Positions 8,743 through 16,286 of a stretch of DNA of 37,051 bases are shown in pieces. Every line of letters starts with the position of its first letter. Position 1 is the first letter of the stretch. The stretch comes from DASUAO01 sp035763745 (GTDB lineage: Bacteria; Actinomycetota; Acidimicrobiia; IMCC26256; PALSA-555). The stretch spans positions 1 to 37,051 of the forward strand of contig DASUAO010000040.1 of NCBI GenBank assembly GCA_035763745.1. The letters run 5' to 3'. The position numbers and the translations under genes are program-made. Under the pieces are notes generated by a model. The model was not told the DNA's origin. It made no database searches and saw only the letters and a list, made by a program, of their open reading frames with translations.

Positions 8743-9546
8743 TCACACAGGGACAGCCTGCGGGGCGGGGAGGTCACGTGCGGTCCGACCGTCCCGGCGC
8801 CGCCACCAGACTCCCACCGCAACGCCGAACGCGAACCCGCCCACGTGCGCGGCCCACGCGATGCCCGAGTCGCCGCTCACCAGCAGGAACTGCTGACCGA
8901 TCCAGATCAGGAGGAGCCAGATGGCCTCGACCTTGCGCAGGAGGATCGGCCCGATGAACACGACGGTCTTGATGCGCGCGGTCGGCCAGCAGATCAAATA
9001 GGCACCCATCACGGCCGCGATCGCGCCGGACGCACCGATGATCGGCACCGTCGACGAGGGGTCGACGGCCACGTGCGCGGCCGTGGCCGCGATCCCGCCG
9101 GCCAGGTAGAGGCCGAGGTACCGCCACCACCCCCTTCGGGCTTCGACGTTGTTGCCGAAGACCCAGAGGAACAGCATGTTGCCGAACAAGTGGGGGATGC
9201 TGCCGTGCAGGAACATCGTGAGGATCAGCGCGAGCGCGATCGACTTCCCCGGCGAGTGCGCAGGGCCGTCGTCGCCGGCGCACGCGCTCCCGTCGCCTTC
9301 GACGAACGTCGCCCGGTACTCACGCTCGGTGAGCGGGCGGAGGTGCAGCAGCTCACACGGGATCGCCGCGTTCTCGACGACGAACCGCAGGTCCTCCTGG
9401 TCGGTCCGCTCGACGAAGCCGTCCCAGCGCAGGGTCGGCGCTCCGGTGGGCTGCACCGCGAAGTACACGACGATGCACGTGGCGATGAGCAGGAGCGTGA
9501 CCCAGGGCAGGCGCGTGACGGGGTTCTCGTCGGCGATCGGGATCAT
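8743..9546 (-). CDS. Rhomboid family intramembrane serine protease
   Basis: A 267-residue multi-spanning membrane protein. The catalytic serine is S173 in GASGAIAAVMG and the histidine is H234 in WAAHVGGFAFG, forming the rhomboid dyad within the bilayer. The preceding HGSIPHLFGNMLFLWVFG (H114, H119, N123) supplies the conserved oxyanion and L1-loop signature. Six core spans are visible, the first at about residues 16-31. A loop of about 70 residues between spans 1 and 2 contains two cysteines (C64, C89) that could form a disulfide outside the cell. Rhomboids cut single-pass membrane proteins; the substrate is unknown. It overlaps the upstream DUF2510 gene by 4 bp, so the two are translationally coupled. 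Protease activity is inferred from the intact dyad. Confidence 0.93.
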   Translation of the reverse strand: MIPIADENPVTRLPWVTLLLIATCIVVYFAVQPTGAPTLRWDGFVERTDQEDLRFVVENAAIPCELLHLRPLTEREYRATFVEGDGSACAGDDGPAHSPGKSIALALILTMFLHGSIPHLFGNMLFLWVFGNNVEARRGWWRYLGLYLAGGIAATAAHVAVDPSSTVPIIGASGAIAAVMGAYLICWPTARIKTVVFIGPILLRKVEAIWLLLIWIGQQFLLVSGDSGIAWAAHVGGFAFGVAVGVWWRRRDGRTARDLPAPQAVPV

Positions 9547-10172
9547 CGGTCGCCCGTGGGCTCGCCCGACCCGTCAGGAACCTGCGGAGGCCAGGTCCAT
9601 CCCGTCCATCGCGTGCCGTCCCACCACCGAAGGCGGGTCGGATCCCACGGGTCGGCATGCCATCCGCCGGCGACGGGCGTCCGGCGCGGCAGGTGCTCAC
9701 GAGCCGACGGGATGTGGTCGACGAGCGCGGCAACGAGTGTCTCGCGATGGTCGGTCCCGACCGAGACCCACAGTGGGCGCCCCTCGTAGAACCCCCGGAT
9801 CCCGACCGAGTCGCGGGTCCAGATCGGGTTGGCGCCGAGCCAGCGGCGGCTGAAGACGCGCCAGGGCCAGGTGTTCTGCGCGCGCCCCAGCGTCGTGAGG
9901 TCGAGCGCGCCGAGGGGTGCCGACCGTCGACCGACGCGGATGGTGTGGTCGTCGACGGTGACCACGACGCGCCAGAAGCGCACGAGGTTGACGAGCCACG
10001 CGGCCAGCGCGACCGGCACGATGATCGGAGCGATGGCGAGACCGGTGATGGCGAGGATCACCGGCAGCCACAGCCAGCCGCGCCCCGTCGGGCGCAGGCG
10101 TTCCGTGTAGTGCGCGCCTACGGGCGGGCGGACGACGGCCACAGGGTCGTACGGTACGCTTCGGGGGTCCAT
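9543..10172 (-). CDS. Membrane protein with C-terminal DUF2510 domain
   Basis: A 209-residue protein. A short N-terminal region precedes two closely spaced membrane segments (about residues 33-45 and 48-66). Next is a beta-rich cytoplasmic part (VVVTVDDHTIRVGRRSAPLGALDLTTLG) that resembles DUF3093-type actinobacterial proteins. The C-terminus (about 169-195) is a clear DUF2510 motif, GWHADPWDPTRLRWWDGTRWT, a small aromatic module found mostly in actinobacterial membrane proteins, of unknown role. The stop overlaps the rhomboid start (4 bp), so these two probably work together. The start is uncertain: ATG 10172 lies only 26 bp from the divergent peptide gene at 10199, leaving little promoter space; a start at a GTG a few codons later is possible. 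Confidence 0.75.
   Translation of the reverse strand: MDPRSVPYDPVAVVRPPVGAHYTERLRPTGRGWLWLPVILAITGLAIAPIIVPVALAAWLVNLVRFWRVVVTVDDHTIRVGRRSAPLGALDLTTLGRAQNTWPWRVFSRRWLGANPIWTRDSVGIRGFYEGRPLWVSVGTDHRETLVAALVDHIPSAREHLPRRTPVAGGWHADPWDPTRLRWWDGTRWTGWTWPPQVPDGSGEPTGDR
10155..10160 (+). promoter_or_regulatory. -10 box TACGCT of the 24-residue peptide gene
   Basis: TACGCT lies 38 bp before ATG 10199, overlapping TACGGT (10150-10155). Both lie inside the start of the divergent DUF2510 gene. Unlike the leaderless genes, this one leaves room for a 5' leader with a ribosome binding site (GGGAG 10189-10193). Confidence 0.35.
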
Positions 10173-10198
10173 CGCGAGTCGCAGAGCCGGGAGTGATC

Positions 10199-10273
10199 AT
10201 GAAGAAGTTGCTGGTGCTGCTGGTGCTGGTGGCGATCGGGTTCACCGTCGCGCAGAAGCTGCGAGAGGCCTGA
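10199..10273 (+). CDS. 24-residue single-pass membrane peptide
   Basis: The frame encodes MKKLLVLLVLVAIGFTVA plus the tail QKLREA. GGGAG (10189-10193) stands five bases before the ATG, a good Shine-Dalgarno spacing, and a strong hairpin terminator follows 25 bp after the stop. Two lysines, a hydrophobic span of about 15 residues and a short charged tail suggest a membrane-inserted microprotein. The opening resembles actinobacterial DLW-39 family small proteins, although the DLW-containing C-terminal part of that family is missing. Its function is unknown; similar small peptides often regulate a membrane partner. Divergent from the DUF2510/rhomboid pair. Confidence 0.6.
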   Translation: MKKLLVLLVLVAIGFTVAQKLREA

Positions 10274-10298
10274 CCCCGACGTCGATCAGCCGTGAGCC

Positions 10299-10322
10299 CC
10301 GGGCCCGCTTCGGCGGGCCCGG
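10299..10322. terminator. Bidirectional GC-rich terminator with TTCG loop
   Basis: CCGGGCCCGC and GCGGGCCCGG form a perfect 10-bp stem closed by a TTCG tetraloop. It lies 25 bp after the peptide gene's stop and 40 bp after the stop of the convergent deaminase gene (10363). There is no T-run, as is common for actinobacterial terminators. Confidence 0.8.
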
Positions 10323-10362
10323 TCCGCGTCCGGCCCCGACGGGTCGGCCCTCCCCGGGCCGC

Positions 10363-11352
10363 TCAGACCGGAGACGAGAAGTCGTCGGCGTAGCGCGACG
10401 CGAACAGCGCCGGTGCCCCGCCCGTGTGCCAGAAGACCGCAGTCTCGTCGGGCCCGATCCGGCCGGTGCGCACCGCGTGGACGAGGCCGGCCATGGCCTT
10501 CCCGGTGTACACGGGGTCGAGGATCAGCCCCTCGTGGCGCGCGGCGAGGAGGATCGCCTCGTGTCCGGCCTCGGTCGGGGCGCCGTACCCGGTCCCGAAC
10601 CGCTCGCGGTCGAGGTGGACGGGCCCCGTGGGCGCTCGGCGCCCGGTCCGCCGGGCGGCCTCGGCGGCCAGCGCCGGGACCACGTCGTCGAGATCGGGAC
10701 GGGTCCCGACGTCGACCCCGAGCACCTTCGTCTCGTGGCCGAGGCCCGCGACGAGGCCGGCGTGGGTCCCGCCGGAACCGTCGGCGACGACCACCCAGTC
10801 GGGAGGTTCGGCTCCCAGCTGTGCGCGCAGCTCGTCGGCAGCGTCGGCGTACGCGGTGACGCCGGTGACCGAGGCGCCGCCGACCGGGATCGCGTACGGC
10901 CGACGTCCGGCGGCGGTGAGTCGATCCGCGAGGGCGGTGATCCCGGCCTCGATGTCGTAGTACTCGACTCCGCGGAGGACGTCGATCTCCACGCCCAGGA
11001 TCTGGTCGAGCAACAGGTTGCCGCCCGGTGGTGGACCCTCCTGCTCGCGCGTCGACACAGCGAGCACCACATGGCAGTCCATGCCGATCCGGTTCGCCGC
11101 AGCCGCCGTCATCCGGACGTGGTTGCTCTGCACGCCGCCACCCGTCACGAGCACGTCGCACCCGGTCGCGGCCGCCTCCGCGCAGAGATGGACCAGCTTG
11201 CGCGCCTTGTTCCCACCCAGCGCGAGGCCGGTGCAGTCGTCGCGCTTGACCAGGAGGCGCGGACCGCGTCCGCCGGGCGAGAGCGCGCCCGAGAGCCGGG
11301 GCATCGCCTCGAGAGGCGTCGGCAGGTGCGCGAGCGGGTCGGGCGCCGTCAC
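10363..11352 (-). CDS. PLP-dependent ACC deaminase / D-cysteine desulfhydrase family enzyme
   Basis: A 329-residue fold-type II pyridoxal-phosphate enzyme. The Schiff-base lysine is K49 in GGNKARKL; GGVQSNHVRMTA (about 73-85) is the substrate-contacting segment; the phosphate-binding loop is GSGGTHAG near residue 190. YTGKAMAGL and VFWHTGGAPALF near the C-terminus match the family's end. Members either break down 1-aminocyclopropane-1-carboxylate to 2-oxobutyrate and ammonia, or remove sulfide from D-cysteine; these cannot be told apart reliably here. The start is GTG 11352, sharing a GTGA overlap with the stop of the upstream HAD-IB gene, so the two are one operon. The frame runs open far upstream inside the HAD gene, but that is overlap, not coding. 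A terminator follows at 10299-10322. Confidence 0.9.
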   Translation of the reverse strand: MTAPDPLAHLPTPLEAMPRLSGALSPGGRGPRLLVKRDDCTGLALGGNKARKLVHLCAEAAATGCDVLVTGGGVQSNHVRMTAAAANRIGMDCHVVLAVSTREQEGPPPGGNLLLDQILGVEIDVLRGVEYYDIEAGITALADRLTAAGRRPYAIPVGGASVTGVTAYADAADELRAQLGAEPPDWVVVADGSGGTHAGLVAGLGHETKVLGVDVGTRPDLDDVVPALAAEAARRTGRRAPTGPVHLDRERFGTGYGAPTEAGHEAILLAARHEGLILDPVYTGKAMAGLVHAVRTGRIGPDETAVFWHTGGAPALFASRYADDFSSPV

Positions 11353-12146
11353 GCCGCTGACGGGCGTCGGCGCAGCCACCACCAGGTCGCGGCGCCGGCA
11401 CCCGCGGCGAGCGCGCCACCGGCCGCGAGCATGGGTCGGCTCGGCGCGGGGAGTCGGTCGCGGAGGCGAACCGGCCGGGAGAAGCGGACCGCCGGCCACC
11501 CCTCGTCCTTGGCGAGCCGGGCGAGCTCGCGGTCGGGGTTCACGGCGACCGGGTTCCCCACCAGCCGCAGCATCGGCTCGTCAGTGATCGAGTCGCTGTA
11601 GGCGTACGACTGCGTGAGGTCGAGCCCGTCGCGCCGCGCGAGCTTCGTGATCGCGTCGGCCTTGAACGGGCCGTACCCGTAGTACGACAGCTCGCCGGTG
11701 TAGATGCCGTCGTCGTCGACCGCGGCACGGGTGGCGATCACGTCGTCGACGCCCAGGAACTCCCCGATGGGTCGCACCACCTCCTCGGGCGCGGAGGAGA
11801 CGATCACCACGGTCCGTCCGTTCGCCTGGTGCTCGTGGATGAGGTCGAGCGCCTCTCGGAACACGATCGGCGTGACGACGGCGTCGAGCGTCTCGCGCAC
11901 GATCCCGGCCACCTCGTGCTGGCTCCAGCCCTTGATCATCTGGAGCATCGCGACGCGCAGCTTCTCCATCTTCGCCTCGTCGGCGCCCACCAGCATGAAC
12001 ACGACCTGTCCGTACGCGCTCCGCACGATGGACCGCTTCGAGAGCAGTCCCTCCTTGTAGAGCGGGCGGCCGAAGGCCAGCACCGAGCTCTTGGCGATGA
12101 TCGTCTTGTCGAGATCGAAGAAGGCCGCCGCGCGCGTCCCGGTCAC
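11349..12146 (-). CDS. HAD-IB family phosphatase with C-terminal membrane anchor
   Basis: A 265-residue haloacid dehalogenase phosphatase of subfamily IB, related to phosphoserine phosphatase SerB. Motif I is FFDLDKTII with nucleophile D11 and acid/base D13; motif II is VVIVSSAPEE; motif III lysine is in GPFKADAITK; motif IV is YSDSITDEPML. The last ~25 residues (MLAAGGALAAGAGAATWWWLRRR) form a hydrophobic span followed by arginines, so the enzyme is probably tethered to the membrane. Its substrate is unknown; relatives dephosphorylate phosphoserine or lysophospholipids. In mycobacteria a homologous HAD-IB gene stands beside the CpaE/Tad operon, as it does here (divergent, 108 bp from the CpaE-like start), so this position is an old conserved neighbourhood (recalled, not checked). 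Leaderless start: TAACCT lies 8 bp before GTG 12146. Confidence 0.92.
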   Translation of the reverse strand: MTGTRAAAFFDLDKTIIAKSSVLAFGRPLYKEGLLSKRSIVRSAYGQVVFMLVGADEAKMEKLRVAMLQMIKGWSQHEVAGIVRETLDAVVTPIVFREALDLIHEHQANGRTVVIVSSAPEEVVRPIGEFLGVDDVIATRAAVDDDGIYTGELSYYGYGPFKADAITKLARRDGLDLTQSYAYSDSITDEPMLRLVGNPVAVNPDRELARLAKDEGWPAVRFSRPVRLRDRLPAPSRPMLAAGGALAAGAGAATWWWLRRRPSAA

Positions 12147-12154
12147 AGGCCCTG

Positions 12155-12160
12155 AGGTTA
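12155..12160 (-). promoter_or_regulatory. -10 box TAACCT of the HAD-IB gene
   Basis: TAACCT ends 8 bp before GTG 12146 on the minus strand; a leaderless message is expected. Confidence 0.5.
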
Positions 12161-12254
12161 CGCGTCGCCCTCGGCGTCCGGGTGCTGTGATCCGCCTCCA
12201 CGTAGGGGCTCCCTCGTCGGACTCCCCCCGCCGTCTCGCAGCAAGGAGATGCTC

Positions 12255-12965
12255 GTGTTGCTCGCCCTGTGGTCCCCGAAGGGGGGCTCCGGCACGTCGG
12301 TCCTCGCCGCCGCGTGCGCGCTGGTCCTCGCTCGTCGTGCCGACGGAGCCCGCCTCGCGGATCTGGTCGGCGATCAGCCCGCGATCTTCGGGCTCGCGTC
12401 CGACCCCGAGGCCGGGCTGTCCGAGTGGCTCGCCGCGGGCCCGTCGGCTCCGGTCGATGCGCTCGCACGCTTCTCCGTGGTGGCCGCGCCCGGTGTCGCG
12501 CTCCTCCCGCGTGGGCAGGACGAGCGGGTGCTCGCGCCCCTCCCGTCGGCCGAGGCCGGTGCCGCGCTCGCCGTCGCGCTCCGCGACGGACCGGTCCCCA
12601 CGATCGTCGACGCCGGGCGTGCCGACCACCCCGCGCATCGAGCGCTCGTCGAGGTGGCCGACGCCTCGGTGGTGGTGCTGCGCGGTTGCTACCTCGCGCT
12701 CCGTCGGGCGGTCCACAGCCCGTTGCTCGGACGGGCCGCGGGGGTGGTGCTGGTCGAGGAGCAGGGACGGTCCCTCGGGGCGTCCGAGGTCGCCGACGTG
12801 CTCGACCGCCCGGTCCTCGCGCGGCTCCCCGTTCGCCCCCCGATCGCACGCGCGGTCGACGCGGGCGTGCTCGCGAGCCGTCTCCCCGATCCGCTCGCAC
12901 GGTGCGCGGCGCGCCTCCTCGTGCGCCTCGATCTCCTGCACGATCGACGCGGCGAGGCCGCGTGA
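12255..12965 (+). CDS. CpaE/TadZ-like ParA-family ATPase of the Flp/Tad operon
   Basis: A 236-residue protein with a deviant Walker A motif KGGSGTS near the N-terminus (residues 9-15), the mark of MinD/ParA-type ATPases. The receiver-like N-terminal domain of full CpaE proteins is missing. CpaE/TadZ proteins place the Tad secretion machine at its membrane site. The residues that would form the switch II aspartate are in TIVDAGRADHP (around 118-127). The start is decided by the ribosome binding site: AAGGAG at 12243-12248 touches the in-frame ATG 12249 directly, so GTG 12255 (six bases away) is the likelier start. It is the first gene of a plus-strand operon running to 16669, with a GTGA overlap into tadA. 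Mycobacterial Rv3660c is the remembered counterpart. Confidence 0.85.
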   Translation: MLLALWSPKGGSGTSVLAAACALVLARRADGARLADLVGDQPAIFGLASDPEAGLSEWLAAGPSAPVDALARFSVVAAPGVALLPRGQDERVLAPLPSAEAGAALAVALRDGPVPTIVDAGRADHPAHRALVEVADASVVVLRGCYLALRRAVHSPLLGRAAGVVLVEEQGRSLGASEVADVLDRPVLARLPVRPPIARAVDAGVLASRLPDPLARCAARLLVRLDLLHDRRGEAA

Positions 12966-14149
12966 GCAGCGACCTGAAGCAACGGGTGCACGCCCGACTC
13001 CTGCACTCGCCTGCGCTCGACGAGCTCGATGCCGGCGACCGCACACCGATCCGGGCCCGGCTCGCCGAGCTCCTTCGGGACGAGGCCCCGCTGCTTGCTT
13101 CCGACCGCTTCGAGCGCACCCTCACCGAGCTCACGCGAGAGGTCGCGGGGTTGGGTCCGCTCGAGCCGCTCCTCGCCGAGCCCGAGGTCACCGAGGTCAT
13201 GGTCAACGGGCCCGGCCGGGCGTTCGTCGAGCGCCGCGGCAGACTCGAGCCGGTGGCGCTCGCGCTGGACGCGGCGGGGATCGTGCGCCTGGTCGAGCGT
13301 GTGGTCGCGCCGTTGGGGCTGCGCCTCGACCGCTCCTCGCCGATGGTCGACGCCCGGCTCCCGGACGGATCCCGACTCCACGCGATGATCCCGCCGCTCG
13401 CCGTCGACGGCCCGTGCGTCACCATCCGCCGGTTCTGCCCGGCTCCGATCGGACTCGCGGGGTTCGGCGTCGGCGCGGGTCCCGGCGCGTTCCTCGAATG
13501 GTGCGTCGTCGCGGGATGGAACATCCTCGTGTCGGGCGGGACGAGCTCCGGGAAGACGACGCTCCTCAACGCGCTCTCCGGTGCCGTGCCGGCGACGGCA
13601 CGGGTTGTGACCATCGAAGAGACGGCCGAGCTGCGACTCGTCCAACCGCACGTCGTCCGGCTCGAGGCCCGACCATCCAATGCCGAGGGGGCGGGCGGGG
13701 TCACCGTGCGCGAGCTGGTGCGGGCATCGCTGCGCATGCGCCCCGACCGCATCGTGGTCGGCGAGGTCCGCGGGGCCGAGGCCCTCGACATGCTCCAGGC
13801 GTTGAACACCGGCCACGACGGCTCGCTCTCCACGGTGCACGCGAACGGAGTCGAGGAAGCGATCGCCCGGCTCGAGACGCTCGTGCTCTTCGCGGACGCC
13901 GGACTCCCGCTGCCCGCGGTGCGGCGCCAGATCGCCGCCGCGCTGGACCTCGTCGTGCACGTCTCCCGTCGTCGGGACGGGAGCCGCCACGTCGACGCGA
14001 TCGCCCAGGTCGCAGGCGACGCCCGCGGGGTCGACGTCGCCCCCCTGTGGCAGCGTCGGGGGGACGAGCTCGTCGTCGCCGGGCGACCGACCCGGACCGC
14101 GCGCACCATCGATGCCGATCCGCCCGACCCGGGGTGGTTCGCCGGATGA
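12962..14149 (+). CDS. tadA: Tad secretion ATPase TadA/CpaF
   Basis: A 395-residue type II/IV secretion ATPase that powers Flp pilus assembly at the inner face of the membrane. The N-terminal domain (to about 160) includes VTEVMVNGPGRAFVERRGRL, typical of CpaF proteins. The ATPase core has Walker A GGTSSGKT (192-199), the Asp box VTIEETAEL (216-224), Walker B RIVVGEVRG (263-271) and the His box TGHDGSLSTVHAN (283-295). All motor motifs are intact. GTG 12962 overlaps the CpaE-like stop by four bases, and the ATGA at 14146-14149 overlaps tadB. Operon position (CpaE-TadA-TadB-TadC-Flp-TadE) is the standard actinobacterial layout. Confidence 0.96.
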   Translation: MSSDLKQRVHARLLHSPALDELDAGDRTPIRARLAELLRDEAPLLASDRFERTLTELTREVAGLGPLEPLLAEPEVTEVMVNGPGRAFVERRGRLEPVALALDAAGIVRLVERVVAPLGLRLDRSSPMVDARLPDGSRLHAMIPPLAVDGPCVTIRRFCPAPIGLAGFGVGAGPGAFLEWCVVAGWNILVSGGTSSGKTTLLNALSGAVPATARVVTIEETAELRLVQPHVVRLEARPSNAEGAGGVTVRELVRASLRMRPDRIVVGEVRGAEALDMLQALNTGHDGSLSTVHANGVEEAIARLETLVLFADAGLPLPAVRRQIAAALDLVVHVSRRRDGSRHVDAIAQVAGDARGVDVAPLWQRRGDELVVAGRPTRTARTIDADPPDPGWFAG

Positions 14150-15009
14150 CGACCGTGCTCATCGCGGTGTGCGGCGGGACGCTCGTGGTCGAACTCGTGC
14201 GCGGCGCGCGGCGGGCGTCCGTCGGCACCCATGCGCGCGCGATCGGGACGCGGGCGCGCTGGCGACTGCCCGCACCGGTCCGGCTCCGGCTCGCGCGGGC
14301 ACTTGCGGACTCCGCGATCGAGATGGAACCCGAAGAGGTGTGCGAGCTCGCGCTCGCGTGCGGGATCGGCGCGACCGCGCTCACCGCTGCGATCGCGCCA
14401 CGACTCGTGCCGGTCGTCGTGGTCGGAGTGGCGACGGCAGTCCCGGTCGGGTTCCGGTTGACGCGTGGTCGGGCTCGGCAGCGGTTCGAGGCGGCACTCC
14501 CGGAGGTGCTGGAGCGGATCGCCTCCGCCCTGCGCGGCGGGGTGAGCCTCGGTGAGGCGATCGAGACGCAGGCGATTGCGGGCCCGGTCGCCGCCGATCT
14601 CCGTCGGGTGCGCGCACGGCAGGCGCTCGGCCTCGGGCTCGCCGAGGCCGTGTCGGTGTGGCCCGAGGAGCGGCCGCTCGCGTCCGTGCGTGCCGCCGCC
14701 GGTGCGTTCACGGTCGCCTCGACGATGGGTGGGCGGTCGGCCGCGGCCATCGACGGCCTCGCGATGTCGCTGCGCGAGCAACGCAGCGCCGCCGCCGATG
14801 CGCACTCGTTGTCGGCCCAGGCCCGACTCTCCGCGCTCGTGGTGGGTGCCGCCCCCGTCGGCTTCCTGCTGCTCAGCGCGATCATCGATCCCGCGTCGGT
14901 CGACACCCTCGTGGGCACGGGGATCGGTCGGGTCTGCCTCGTGACGGGCCTGCTCCTCGAGCTGGCCGGGGTGCTGTGGATGCGGCGCATCGTCGGGAGC
15001 GACGCGTGA
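14146..15009 (+). CDS. tadB: Tad pilus inner-membrane protein TadB
   Basis: A 287-residue protein of the GspF/TadB type, which forms the membrane platform for the pilus together with TadC. Hydrophobic segments lie near the N-terminus (LIAVCGGTLVVELV), around residues 65-105 (ALACGIGATALTAAI and following) and near the C-terminus (ALVVGAAPVGFLLL and GRVCLVTGLLLELAGV). The cytoplasmic T2SSF core contains ALPEVLERIASALRGGVSLGEAIE, the usual 'LPExLxxLAxxLRxGxSLxxA' form. Overlaps tadA by four bases and tadC by four (GTGA). Confidence 0.92.
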   Translation: MTTVLIAVCGGTLVVELVRGARRASVGTHARAIGTRARWRLPAPVRLRLARALADSAIEMEPEEVCELALACGIGATALTAAIAPRLVPVVVVGVATAVPVGFRLTRGRARQRFEAALPEVLERIASALRGGVSLGEAIETQAIAGPVAADLRRVRARQALGLGLAEAVSVWPEERPLASVRAAAGAFTVASTMGGRSAAAIDGLAMSLREQRSAAADAHSLSAQARLSALVVGAAPVGFLLLSAIIDPASVDTLVGTGIGRVCLVTGLLLELAGVLWMRRIVGSDA

Positions 15010-15683
15010 TCGCCGCGCTGCTCGGCCTCGGGTGGGGTGTGTTGGTCGCATCACCGATCGCGGCCCGAGCGCGACGTAGGGGTCCGACGGCGCGCGCCGG
15101 CGGGCTCGTGACGAGCGACGCGGATGCGCTCCGGGTGCGCGCGGTCCGGTTGTCGCGGGTCGCGGCGCGCCTCCCACGTCCACCGGGGGTGCTGGTACGC
15201 GTGTCCAGTGGACTCGCGGCGCGGTGGCGCGCTCGCCATGACGACCGGCTGGCTGCACGCGACCTCCCGGTCGTCGTCGACCTGCTCGCGGTCGCGGTCG
15301 CGTCGGGCTGCACGCCCTACCTCGCCCTGGAGGTCGCCGCCGGTTGGGCCCCGCCGGTGCTGGGCGAGGCGCTCGACGGTGTGCGCCGAGCGACGCGACT
15401 CGGCCGCTCGTTCTCCGACGCGTTGGACGACGCGGTCGCCGCGATGCCCGCGTTGGCGTCGGTCGCTGACGCGCTCCTCGTGTCCGATCGCTTCGGGTCT
15501 CCGGTGGGCGACGCGCTCACGAGGCTCGCCTCGGATCTGCGCGCTGATCTCCGGCGTCGCGCCGAAGCCCGTGCGCGCACCGTTCCCGTCCGTCTCCTCT
15601 TCCCTCTCGTCTTCCTCGTCCTCCCGGCCTTCGGCCTGCTCACCGTCGTCCCGGCGGTGGCGGCCGGCTTGGCCGGGTCGTGA
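15006..15683 (+). CDS. tadC: Tad pilus inner-membrane protein TadC
   Basis: A 225-residue T2SSF-domain protein, partner of TadB. The core shows ARDLPVVVDLLAVAVASGCT followed by the GEALDGVRRATRLGRSFSDAL stretch, and the C-terminus has two hydrophobic spans (VRLLFPLVFLVLPAFGLLTV and VPAVAAGLAG). At 225 residues it is shorter than proteobacterial TadC (about 300), matching the compact actinobacterial forms. Its stop codon is embedded in a 7-bp hairpin (15679-15699) that separates it from the pilin gene. Confidence 0.88.
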   Translation: MIAALLGLGWGVLVASPIAARARRRGPTARAGGLVTSDADALRVRAVRLSRVAARLPRPPGVLVRVSSGLAARWRARHDDRLAARDLPVVVDLLAVAVASGCTPYLALEVAAGWAPPVLGEALDGVRRATRLGRSFSDALDDAVAAMPALASVADALLVSDRFGSPVGDALTRLASDLRADLRRRAEARARTVPVRLLFPLVFLVLPAFGLLTVVPAVAAGLAGS

Positions 15684-15699
15684 GGTGCATTGCCTCACG
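15679..15699 (+). promoter_or_regulatory. Intercistronic hairpin between tadC and flp
   Basis: CGTGAGG and CCTCACG make a perfect 7-bp stem with a 7-base loop; the tadC stop codon is inside the left arm. It stands 27 bp before the pilin start. A hairpin in this place can mark an RNA processing site or protect the downstream pilin message, so that pilin is made in excess over the machine parts. Confidence 0.5.
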
Positions 15700-15726
15700 G
15701 TGTCGACCCTGGAACTGGAGGTAGGG

Positions 15727-15927
15727 ATGAAGCAGTGGAACGCGATGCGCCGGCAGTTGGCCGATCGGGTCGGCCGGTGCGGCCGAGAGCGCGGTCAGAC
15801 GACCGCGGAGTACGCGCTCGTGATCCTGGGCGCGGCGGCCGTCGCCACGGCGCTGATCACCTGGGCGAGCAGCAGCAACGCGATCAAGGGGCTGTTCAAC
15901 GACGTCGTCGGGAAGCTCCTCGGGTGA
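15727..15927 (+). CDS. flp: Flp-type IVb pilin precursor
   Basis: A 66-residue pilin, the main subunit of the Flp/Tad pilus. A basic leader of about 23 residues ends in RERG; the prepilin peptidase should cut after this glycine, leaving QTTAEYALV with glutamate at position +5, the standard residue for pilin export and assembly. The following hydrophobic helix (ILGAAAVATALITWA) is the pilus core. The second half is short and polar (SSSNAIKGLFNDVVGKLLG), so this pilin is near the minimal size. GGAGG (15717-15721) stands five bases before the ATG, the best ribosome binding site of this operon, as expected for an abundant product. The prepilin peptidase gene is not in the window. Confidence 0.93.
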   Translation: MKQWNAMRRQLADRVGRCGRERGQTTAEYALVILGAAAVATALITWASSSNAIKGLFNDVVGKLLG

Positions 15928-16286
15928 CGGGGCACCGGGAGCGCGGCCAGGCCACCGTCGAGTTCGCCTTGCTCTTGCCGTTGGTGGTGATGGTCGCGCT
16001 CGCGGTCGTCCAGGTGGCCCTGATCGTGCGCGATCACGTCGGCACCGTGCACGCGGCCCGCGAGGCTGCTCGCGCTGCGAGCGTGGATCCGGATCCGACC
16101 CGCGCCACCCGCGCCGCGAGGCACGTGCTCGCTGGCGCACGGGTGCGGGTCGGCCCGCGTCCCGAGGTGGGGGAGCAGATCAGCGTCGAGGTGAGCTACG
16201 TCTCGAAGACGAGCCTCCCGCTCGTCGGCGCGCTGTTCCCGGATCCCCGCTTGCACGCCACCGTCGTGATGCGGGTGGAGCGGTGA
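15924..16286 (+). CDS. tadE: TadE-like minor pseudopilin
   Basis: A 120-residue protein with a short basic leader ending in RERG, then QATVEFALLLPLVVMVALAV: the cleavage glycine and E+5 of TadE pseudopilins. The C-terminal ~80 residues form the extracytoplasmic domain (REAARAASVDPDPTRATRAA is the common 'NEAARxA' stretch of TadE). GTG 15924 overlaps the flp stop (GTGA). Probably a minor pilus component; no cysteines are present. Confidence 0.87.
   Translation: MTGHRERGQATVEFALLLPLVVMVALAVVQVALIVRDHVGTVHAAREAARAASVDPDPTRATRAARHVLAGARVRVGPRPEVGEQISVEVSYVSKTSLPLVGALFPDPRLHATVVMRVER

Noticed and set aside
12091..15009. A 972-codon plus frame overlapping CpaE, TadA and TadB
   Set aside because: Only its last third is tadB; the remainder is an arginine-rich shadow of tadA in another frame.
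11581..15258. A 1225-codon open frame antisense to the Tad operon and HAD gene
   Set aside because: GC-rich third positions create long antisense frames. The translation is low-complexity (R, P, S, T-rich), has no domain, and the sense strand carries motif-complete genes.
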